Shown here piece by piece: positions 1 to 5,087 of a stretch of 5,087 bases of DNA; position 1 is the first letter of the stretch, and the number at the start of each line of letters is the position of its first letter. Made by a program: the position numbers and the translations under genes. The notes under the pieces were generated by a model. It ran no database searches, was not told where the DNA came from, and worked only from the letters and a program-made list of their open reading frames with translations. Origin of the DNA: JACMLD01 sp040004415 (GTDB taxonomy: Bacteria > Bacteroidota > Bacteroidia > Chitinophagales > Chitinophagaceae). The stretch covers positions 1 to 5,087 of the forward strand of contig JBDUAY010000424.1 in assembly GCA_040004415.1 (NCBI GenBank), read 5' to 3'.

Positions 1-135
1 CCAAACATCCTTAAAAAAATAATTAACAATCCGTATCCCAATAAGAACCTCACCAATCCTTTGAAAGAACCGGAACCCAATAGCCCTAAACCGTACAACC
101 AATTTTTTGTCCGTCCGATGATCCGTATCCTGTAA
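1..135 (+). CDS. Possible 3' end of an unidentified plus-strand gene (partial)
   Basis: The reading frame starting at base 1 is open for 44 codons and ends with TAA at 133-135; the other two plus frames are broken by stops early. The peptide is rich in Pro, Asn and Lys and ends in FFVRPMIRIL. I do not recognise the family, and 44 residues are too few to assign a domain. Two things support a real gene end: a strong intrinsic terminator in the same direction starts 71 bases after the stop, and exbD converges from the other side. Against it, the antisense of the same frame is also open (171 down to 1), so openness alone says little. The 5' part lies outside the window. Confidence 0.4.
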   Translation, partial: PNILKKIINNPYPNKNLTNPLKEPEPNSPKPYNQFFVRPMIRIL

Positions 136-206
136 AACCGAAAATCCATACTCAGAAAACCATTCCCACATCTGTTCCAATCAAATTCTTTTTCTGAGCA
201 ATAAAC

Positions 207-240
207 AAAGAGCTGTTTAACAACGGCTCTTTCTTTTTTT
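207..240 (+). terminator. Rho-independent terminator between convergent genes
   Basis: AAAGAGCTGTT (207-217) pairs with AACGGCTCTTT (222-232): an 11-bp stem with one G-U wobble and a TAAC loop, followed by CTTTTTTT at 233-240. The T-tract is on the plus strand, so it fits termination of a plus-strand gene ending upstream. The last two bases overlap the exbD stop codon. On the minus strand the same stem is followed only by GTTTATT, so it could also stop exbD transcription, less efficiently. Confidence 0.78.
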
Positions 241-790
241 ACTTCACACCTATTTTCACCAGCGTTTCTTTTTCAAATGGATCCAGATCTACAAACGCAT
301 AATGTTTCAAATCATTAATTAAAACTTCGTCGAGTGCAGCTACCACATTTTGATAACGGGCATCCATAGCCGGTTTTATAATTAACAACAAATCTGCTTT
401 TGTATATTTTGGATTACGCCCCAGTGCAATTTGTTTCTCTCTTATAATATCGCCGATGCCATTGCTGATAGAAAAAGTTGTGGTGCCGTATTGGTTTTTT
501 ACAAGTGCTGAACCAAGGTCTCCATGGTAAAAGAAGACTTTATTATCAGCAACCGGGATAATGGTAAGCACCGCGCTCTCGCCGGATAATGTGGTTGGAA
601 CTTCGCCGGAAGGCAAAACCAGTTTCATTGATTTTGCCTGGCTCATGGTAGTGGTGAATATGAAGAACGTAATCAATAAAAAACCTAAATCTACCATGGG
701 CGTTAAGTCTACCCGGGTGGATAATTTTTTACTGCGGCGTGCGCCACCCTTGTGCCGGGTTTGACCGGCATTGCTGCTTATTTCTGCCAT
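239..790 (-). CDS. exbD: ExbD/TolR family biopolymer transport protein
   Basis: This 183-residue protein is a single-pass inner-membrane subunit of the ExbB-ExbD proton-driven motor, which powers TonB-dependent outer-membrane transport. The layout is typical: a basic cytoplasmic N-terminus (about 1-27, with GGARRSKK), then the signature VDLTPMVDLGFLLITFFIF (27-45) carrying one transmembrane helix (about 33-49), then a periplasmic domain to the end. Asp34 in PMVDLGFLL aligns with the conserved membrane aspartate of ExbD (Asp25 in E. coli), inferred to be the proton-coupling residue. The periplasmic part is longer than in E. coli ExbD (about 140 residues in total), as is common in Bacteroidota, and includes the motif IKPAMDARYQNVVAALDEV. 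The start at 790 places the basic segment directly before the helix; no clear Shine-Dalgarno sequence is seen. No exbB, second exbD or tonB is adjacent. A TolR role cannot be excluded. Confidence 0.92.
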   Translation of the reverse strand: MAEISSNAGQTRHKGGARRSKKLSTRVDLTPMVDLGFLLITFFIFTTTMSQAKSMKLVLPSGEVPTTLSGESAVLTIIPVADNKVFFYHGDLGSALVKNQYGTTTFSISNGIGDIIREKQIALGRNPKYTKADLLLIIKPAMDARYQNVVAALDEVLINDLKHYAFVDLDPFEKETLVKIGVK

Positions 791-826
791 AAAATTGTTA
801 TTTGAATGAAGAAGAAAGTCTTACGC

Positions 827-945
827 TAATTGGATGGAATTATGAAAGTTTTCCATAAAGATGATGGAGGCCGGTGTCTCATTAACCTGTAGAATAAAAA
901 GAAATGGATAGAAATAATCCTACCCATTTCGTGTACATCCAATTA
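827..945. repeat. Separated 10-bp perfect inverted repeat in the exbD-asnS gap
   Basis: TAATTGGATG at 827-836 and CATCCAATTA at 936-945 are perfect reverse complements, flanking about 99 bp that contain the asnS terminator. The match does not extend beyond 10 bp on either side. It could be a long-range stem, the edges of a small inserted element, or coincidence in AT-rich DNA. Confidence 0.35.
894..930 (-). terminator. Rho-independent terminator of asnS
   Basis: Read on the minus strand, GAAATGGGTAGG pairs with TCTATCCATTTC in a 12-bp stem containing two G-U wobbles and an ATTATT loop (930 down to 901). TTTTTATT follows at 900-893. It begins about 41 bases after the asnS stop codon. It should separate most asnS transcripts from exbD, so exbD probably has its own promoter within about 100 bp. 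I could not find a convincing TAnnTTTG element for one there. Confidence 0.8.
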
Positions 946-971
946 ATCTTATAAATCCAGGTTCAGATAAT

Positions 972-2411
972 TTAAAACTCCGCATTCTTCGGCGTACGCG
1001 GAAAAGCAATTACATCGCGTATGTTCGTCATACCTGTTACAAACAATACCATTCGTTCAAAACCCAAACCAAAGCCCGCGTGCGGCACTGACCCAAACCG
1101 GCGCGTATCCAGATACCACCACAATTCTTCCGCTGGTATATGCATTTCAGCCATTCGCTGTTCAAGTTTATCCAGTCGTTCCTCGCGCTGCGACCCACCA
1201 ACAATTTCACCAATGCCGGGTGCCAGGATATCCATAGCAGCAACGGTTTTGCCATCATCATTTTGGCGCATGTAAAATGCTTTTATTTCTTTCGGGTAGT
1301 TGGTTAAAATAACAGGTTTCTTAAAATGTTTTTCAACCAGGTAGCGTTCATGTTCACTTTGTAAATCAACGCCCCATTTATCAATTAAATATTGAAATTT
1401 CTTTTTCTTATTGTAATTGCTGTCTCTTAATATTTCTATTGCTTCTGTATAGGTGATTCGTTCAAAATCATTGTTGATAACAAACTCCAGTTTTTCTGTC
1501 AAACCCATTTCACTGCGTTTATCCTGTGGCAAAGTCTTTTCTTCTTCCGCCAGGCGCTGTGCCAGAAATTCAAGATCTTCTTTATTATGCGCCATCGCAT
1601 ATTTAATAATGTACTTGATAAATTCTTCCGCCAAATTCATATTGTCTTCCAAATCATTGAAAGCCATTTCAGGTTCAATCATCCAGAATTCAGCGAGGTG
1701 CCTTGCGGTATTAGAGTTTTCAGCACGAAAAGTGGGCCCAAAAGTATAGATCTCACTGAAAGCCATAGCCGCTAATTCGCCTTCCAGTTGCCCGCTTACC
1801 GTAAGATTAGTAGCACGTCCAAAAAAATCTTCTTTAAAATTTACAGCGCCATCTTCATTGCGCGGTGTTTTATCGAAGGGCAGTGTGGTTACTTTAAAAG
1901 TTTCTCCTGCACCTTCCGCATCACTCGCGGTAACAATGGGTGTATGCAGGTAAATAAATCCTTTTTCATTAAAAAATTTATGTACAGCAAAAGCAAGCGA
2001 ATGCCGCACCCTGAATATCGCTCCAAAAGTATTGGTGCGAAAACGAAGGTGCGCGATCTCCCGCAAAAATTCCAGACTGTGTTTTTTGGGTTGCAGCGGA
2101 AATTTCTCCGCATCACTATCACCCAGTATTTCTATCTGCGTTGCTTTTATTTCTACTTTTTGTCCTTTACCTACGGATGCCACAGCGCCGCCCGTAACTT
2201 TTAAAGAAGCGCCTGTTGTAATGCGTTTTAAAATGGCGTCATCAAACTTACCAAGCTCAGCTACTACCTGTATATTATTATTAGTGCTGCCATCGTTGAG
2301 CGCAATAAACTGGTTGTTGCGAAAGGTGCGCACCCATCCCATTACCGTTACTTCGCCACCAGTTTGTTCACTGGCCAGCAGGTCTTTTACTTTGGTTCGT
2401 TTGTTAAACAT
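972..2411 (-). CDS. asnS: Asparaginyl-tRNA synthetase (AsnRS)
   Basis: This cytoplasmic class IIb synthetase (479 residues, close to the roughly 465 usual in bacteria) activates asparagine with ATP and charges tRNA-Asn, acting as a homodimer in the known family. The N-terminal OB-fold anticodon-binding domain covers about 20-97 (VTVMGWVRTFRNNQFIALNDG). The catalytic domain has a motif 1 region at about 123-160 (FRTNTFGAIFRVRHSLAF). Motif 2 is at about 226-250, with FRAENSNTARHLAEFW; the HLAEFW form separates AsnRS from AspRS. Motif 3, GLGFERM to FPRTP, is at 448-473, with Arg453 as the expected ATP-binding arginine. SGQLEGE (206-212) and the acidic/basic insert at about 275-345 fit bacterial AsnRS. 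All key motifs are intact. The start at 2411 lies about 20 bases downstream of a TATCTTTG promoter element; the leader is too short for a T-box or attenuator. The gene is divergent from the receptor gene and followed by its own terminator. Confidence 0.98.
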   Translation of the reverse strand: MFNKRTKVKDLLASEQTGGEVTVMGWVRTFRNNQFIALNDGSTNNNIQVVAELGKFDDAILKRITTGASLKVTGGAVASVGKGQKVEIKATQIEILGDSDAEKFPLQPKKHSLEFLREIAHLRFRTNTFGAIFRVRHSLAFAVHKFFNEKGFIYLHTPIVTASDAEGAGETFKVTTLPFDKTPRNEDGAVNFKEDFFGRATNLTVSGQLEGELAAMAFSEIYTFGPTFRAENSNTARHLAEFWMIEPEMAFNDLEDNMNLAEEFIKYIIKYAMAHNKEDLEFLAQRLAEEEKTLPQDKRSEMGLTEKLEFVINNDFERITYTEAIEILRDSNYNKKKKFQYLIDKWGVDLQSEHERYLVEKHFKKPVILTNYPKEIKAFYMRQNDDGKTVAAMDILAPGIGEIVGGSQREERLDKLEQRMAEMHIPAEELWWYLDTRRFGSVPHAGFGLGFERMVLFVTGMTNIRDVIAFPRTPKNAEF

Positions 2412-2425
2412 ATCCCGAAAATTTA

Positions 2426-2439
2426 GGACGGCAAAGATA
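2426..2439 (-). promoter_or_regulatory. Bacteroidota-type -7 promoter element of asnS
   Basis: On the minus strand TATCTTTG (2439-2432) is a perfect match to the Bacteroidota -7 consensus TAnnTTTG. Transcription would begin near 2426, leaving a leader of about 15 nt before the ATG at 2411. A clear TTG-type -33 element is not seen at the usual spacing; that region is occupied by the GTGGTGA repeat. Confidence 0.7.
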
Positions 2440-2440
2440 A

Positions 2441-2507
2441 GGAAGGTAGTGGTGAGTGGTGACTACTTTTAGCGCGAAAACCTTCCCGTAATCCTCCACT
2501 CGCCACT
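2441..2507. repeat. GTGGTGA-type inverted repeat in the divergent intergenic region
   Basis: AGTGGTGAGTGG (2448-2459) is the reverse complement of CCACTCGCCACT (2496-2507) except for one position that can form a G-U pair. Each arm is a tandem 7-mer: GTGGTGA twice at 2449-2462, and CCACTCG then CCACTCA at 2496-2509. A second pair, GGAAGGT (2441-2447) and ACCTTCC (2480-2486), crosses the first, so the two stems would be alternatives or a pseudoknot if transcribed. It lies upstream of both predicted start sites and so may act as DNA rather than RNA, or be a remnant of a dispersed repeat. Confidence 0.5.
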
Positions 2508-2527
2508 CATTGCTCCCCATTCAGCAC

Positions 2528-2588
2528 GTAACGTTCCCGTAACACTGGGATCACAGTTCGTTAATACTGCATTAACAGGTTGGTAACA
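2528..2588 (+). promoter_or_regulatory. Six-unit 11-bp phased operator array (Pho-box-like)
   Basis: Hexamers start every 11 bp: GTAACG 2528, GTAACA 2539, ATCACA 2550, TTAATA 2561, TTAACA 2572 and GTAACA 2583. Five of six fit (G/T)TAA(C/T)(A/G); the third is degenerate. The last unit ends 9 bp before the receptor gene's -7 element, where an activator would touch RNA polymerase. Known PhoB/PhoP-type response regulators bind direct repeats with 11-bp period, and the B. subtilis PhoP box is TTAACA-like. The repeat geometry is seen directly; the regulator's identity is inference. Confidence 0.6.
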
Positions 2589-2605
2589 TGCCGCTGATAG
2601 CTTTG
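2580..2605 (+). promoter_or_regulatory. Promoter of the TonB-dependent receptor gene
   Basis: TAGCTTTG at 2598-2605 matches the Bacteroidota -7 consensus TAnnTTTG. The only nearby -33-like TTG (2580-2582) is 15 bp upstream, shorter than usual, and it sits inside the phased operator array. This is what one expects of an activator-dependent promoter. The start site would be near 2611, giving a leader of about 10 nt with no Shine-Dalgarno sequence. Confidence 0.62.
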
Positions 2606-2620
2606 CGAAAATTTTAACAG

Positions 2621-5087
2621 ATGAAACCGCTATTGCAACGAACGCTCATTTCTCTTTCATTTCTTTTTTCTTTTGCCTCTGTAATGGCCCAGGAAACAAC
2701 ATCAACTTTAGGTGGAACCGTAACAGATGCAAAAGGCGTCATAATTTCCGGTGCTTCCATTGTTGTAAAACATGAACCAACCGGTTTTTCGACCGGCACC
2801 CAATCTAACAGTAAAGGTATTTTTATTATTCCCAATTTAAAACCAGGCGGACCCTACACAATTACTATATCATTTACCGGTATGGCAACACAAACAATGG
2901 AGAATATTAATCTTAGCCTGGGTAGTAACCCTGATGGAAATGTGATTTTAAAAGCAGACGATAAAAATTTAAAAGAAGTGGTAGTTACTGCCAGCCGCAG
3001 AGGTGCGGCTTCAGGCCTTACTGTAGGAAGGGTGCAAATGAATACGCTTCCTTCCATTGGCCGTAGCCTGGCAGATTTCACAAGACTAACGCCTCAATCA
3101 AACAATAACTCATTTGCGGGTAGTAATTTCCGTTATAACAATTTAACGGTTGACGGCGCTATTAATAATGATGCAATAGGATTCAGCAATTCTTTTGGAG
3201 GTACCAGCGGCGGCGGCCAGTCGGGCGCAGCAGGCGCCGGTACAAGAACCAATCCATACAGTATTGACGTTATTCAGGAAGTACAGGTGCAACTGGCACC
3301 ATTTGATGTTAAACTGGGAAATTTTACCGGCGGTAGCGTAAACGCAGTAACTAAAAGTGGAACCAATGATTTTCATGGATCGGTTTATGGGTATGGACGA
3401 AACCAAACATTGGTTGGGAAGAGTGTAGATGGATTAAAATCAAAAATAGGTTCTGATTTTTACGATTACCAGTACGGCGCTACCATTGGAGGACCAATTG
3501 TAAAGAATAAAATATTCTTCATCGCTAATTTTGAACAGACCCGCCGGCAGGAACCTACTTTTTATAATGCAGGAGACCCCGGCGCAGCGGTTACAGTTGC
3601 AGACGCTACCAGTATTTATAACAATTTGAAATCAAAATATAATTACGACGCTGGTTCCTATCTCGGAGCATATAAAATTTTTACCAACAGCGATAAAATA
3701 TTTGGAAGACTTGATTTTAATATCAACGCAGCAAATACACTAACCATTCGCGGCATTTATACAAATGGTTGGGGCAATAATCTTGAACGCACAAGTACAA
3801 ACTTCCAGTTCGGTTCTACAGATTTTACTCAATACACAAAAAATATAAACCTTACTGCAGAATTTAAATCGAAAATCAGCGGCAGTGTTAGTAACCAGTT
3901 TAACCTGAGTTATATTAAGGTTCATGAATACCGTGATTTTCCTGGAACACTTTCTCCGTTCATGGATATTGGTGGTGGTGCAGTTTGGGCAGGAACGTGG
4001 AGAGAGGCATCTATTTACAATATGAAACAACAAACTTTTGAAATCAGCGATAATGTTACTGTTGTAAAAGGAATTAATAAATTTACGTTCGGTACACATA
4101 ATGAATTTTATGATCTGACATACGGCTTTATTAATTCATGGAATGGCCGCTGGGAGTATTCTAATCTTACTAATTTTCTTGCTGATAAACCAAGCCGTAT
4201 ACGTGGGGCTTATACAACTGACCCTAAATATCCTAACGACAGAAACTCATTGTTTAACAATCCGCCAAATCCTTTTAAAGTAGCTTTAACAAGTGTTTAT
4301 GTACAGGATGAAATCTCGCCCGGCAGGAGATTTAAGATAACTCCAGGGTTGCGTGTTGACTATCCTTTCCTTAGCAAGCAGATTGCCGGCGATAAAGATT
4401 TCGGTACCGCTGCCAATAATACAAGTAATACAACGTATTCAAACACCCCTTTTAATGAATTTAGCAATAAATGGTTGGGTACTGCAACCCTTTCTCCAAG
4501 AGTTGGATTTAACTGGGACGTAAACGGCAATCAAAAATTTGTATTAAGAGGTGGTGCAGGTGTTTTTGTTGGAAGAATGCCTTTTGCGTGGTTAGGATAT
4601 GCTGAAACACTATCTGGTGGAATTTATAATAATATAGATTTCAAACCATCTGCTACCAATACTGTTGGCGGAAATACGACCGTTCCGTTAGCTATCAATC
4701 CACTTTATCTTAAAGACACTATTAACGCCCATGCGCTGGCAAGTGCCAATGCTGCAAACACAAGAGAGATAGACGTAATTGACAATCATTTCAAATTACC
4801 AAGAGTATTGAGAACTAACCTGGCAGCAGATTTTAAATTTGGCAACGGTTACAAATTAACGCTGGATGTTTTGTACACAAAGACATTGTATGATGTTAAA
4901 TTCCAGCAGATAAATATTAAAGACCAGGTTGAATATTATACTTCTGGTCCTACAGCATCACCAGTATATACCGGCGGAAAATTAAACAGCCAGTACTCGA
5001 ATGTATACCTTCTAACAAACACAAAAGAAGGGTACAGATATAATCTTACAGGCCAGATAAGCAAGGTTACCAATAATATTAAACTCG
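2621..5087 (+). CDS. Oar-like TonB-dependent outer-membrane receptor (3' end outside window)
   Basis: The frame is open from ATG at 2621 to the window end: 822 complete codons and no stop. A signal peptide covers 1-23 (MKPLLQRTLISLSFLFSFAS, cleavage after VMA, mature end QETT). A carboxypeptidase-regulatory-like beta-sandwich follows at about 28-112 (GGTVTDAKG...ISGASIVVK...NSKGIFIIPNLKPG). EVVVTAS (119-125) is the likely TonB-box region. The plug domain spans about 130-250, with LTVDGA, a Gly/Ala/Ser-rich stretch (about 188-208) and IDVIQEVQVQLAPFDVKLGN then FTGGSVNAVTKSGTNDFHGS, a block characteristic of Oar-type proteins. From about 255 on there are alternating aromatic and polar strands of the beta-barrel, including the GATIGGPIVKNKIFFIANFEQTRR turn. 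Family members are usually around 1,000-1,100 residues, so about 200-300 are missing here. No SusD-like partner precedes it, so a glycan utilisation role is not indicated; the substrate is unknown. The start is supported by the signal peptide and the promoter 16 bp upstream. Confidence 0.93.
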   Translation, partial: MKPLLQRTLISLSFLFSFASVMAQETTSTLGGTVTDAKGVIISGASIVVKHEPTGFSTGTQSNSKGIFIIPNLKPGGPYTITISFTGMATQTMENINLSLGSNPDGNVILKADDKNLKEVVVTASRRGAASGLTVGRVQMNTLPSIGRSLADFTRLTPQSNNNSFAGSNFRYNNLTVDGAINNDAIGFSNSFGGTSGGGQSGAAGAGTRTNPYSIDVIQEVQVQLAPFDVKLGNFTGGSVNAVTKSGTNDFHGSVYGYGRNQTLVGKSVDGLKSKIGSDFYDYQYGATIGGPIVKNKIFFIANFEQTRRQEPTFYNAGDPGAAVTVADATSIYNNLKSKYNYDAGSYLGAYKIFTNSDKIFGRLDFNINAANTLTIRGIYTNGWGNNLERTSTNFQFGSTDFTQYTKNINLTAEFKSKISGSVSNQFNLSYIKVHEYRDFPGTLSPFMDIGGGAVWAGTWREASIYNMKQQTFEISDNVTVVKGINKFTFGTHNEFYDLTYGFINSWNGRWEYSNLTNFLADKPSRIRGAYTTDPKYPNDRNSLFNNPPNPFKVALTSVYVQDEISPGRRFKITPGLRVDYPFLSKQIAGDKDFGTAANNTSNTTYSNTPFNEFSNKWLGTATLSPRVGFNWDVNGNQKFVLRGGAGVFVGRMPFAWLGYAETLSGGIYNNIDFKPSATNTVGGNTTVPLAINPLYLKDTINAHALASANAANTREIDVIDNHFKLPRVLRTNLAADFKFGNGYKLTLDVLYTKTLYDVKFQQINIKDQVEYYTSGPTASPVYTGGKLNSQYSNVYLLTNTKEGYRYNLTGQISKVTNNIKL

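Noticed and set aside
1..171. Minus-strand open frame of about 57 codons beginning with ATG at 171, downstream of exbD
   Set aside because: It has no ribosome-binding or promoter signal, its peptide (beginning MWEWFSEYGF) is not recognisable, and the nearby terminator has its T-tract on the plus strand. It is more likely the antisense of a plus-strand gene end.
561..764. Plus-strand open frame of 67 codons
   Set aside because: It lies fully antisense to the conserved transmembrane part of exbD and shows no family features.
1021..2472. Several open frames on both strands within 1021-2472
   Set aside because: They are all out-of-frame or antisense shadows of asnS, whose motifs are intact across the whole region.
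2560..2576. Palindrome GTTAAT-ACTGC-ATTAAC as a possible dimeric repressor site
   Set aside because: It is formed by two neighbouring units of the 11-bp direct-repeat array. The direct-repeat register explains more of the sequence than the 6-bp inverted arms.
2441..2588. Repeats in the intergenic region as a CRISPR array or origin iterons
   Set aside because: The repeat units are only 6-12 bp with no uniform spacers of CRISPR size, and there is no replication gene or DnaA-box cluster nearby.
2412..2620. Search for a T-box or amino-acid attenuator before asnS
   Set aside because: The predicted leader is only about 15 nt, with no room for a specifier stem or antiterminator.
2614..4099. Minus-strand open frames of 73-119 codons
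   Set aside because: They are antisense to the receptor gene, which reads without interruption and has a clear signal peptide, plug and barrel.

Overview
The window looks like a chromosomal segment of a member of the Bacteroidota, plausibly a Chitinophagaceae-like genus (the family is an inference). Three things point there: an Oar-like TonB-dependent receptor with an N-terminal carboxypeptidase-regulatory-like domain; -7 elements of the TAnnTTTG type with no clear Shine-Dalgarno sequence before the starts; and the ExbD and AsnRS sequence types. Base composition is moderately AT-rich.

Layout. Positions 1-135 hold what may be the 3' end of a plus-strand gene I do not recognise. A strong plus-strand hairpin terminator follows at 207-240 and abuts the stop codon of the convergent exbD. 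exbD (239-790) and asnS (972-2411) both lie on the minus strand. They are separated by a 181-bp gap that contains a good minus-strand intrinsic terminator, so they are probably not one simple operon. asnS and a large outer-membrane receptor gene (2621 to beyond the window end) are divergent, with 209 bp between them. No RNA genes, CRISPR arrays or insertion sequences are visible.

The most interesting part is the 209-bp divergent region. Next to asnS is a TATCTTTG -7 element. Next to the receptor gene is a TAGCTTTG -7 element. Immediately upstream of the latter, six hexamers resembling (G/T)TAACA start at 2528, 2539, 2550, 2561, 2572 and 2583, exactly 11 bp apart, and the last ends 9 bp before the -7 element. 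This is the geometry of the tandem operator used by PhoB/PhoP-type (OmpR-family) response regulators, and the hexamer resembles the Bacillus subtilis PhoP box. The receptor may therefore be under two-component control, perhaps phosphate starvation. Between this array and the asnS promoter lies a short GTGGTGA-type inverted repeat.

Functionally, AsnRS is a housekeeping translation enzyme. The receptor would be an energised outer-membrane transporter, and ExbD is part of the inner-membrane motor that energises such receptors through TonB. ExbD and the receptor share a pathway type, but nothing in the window shows that they work as a pair.
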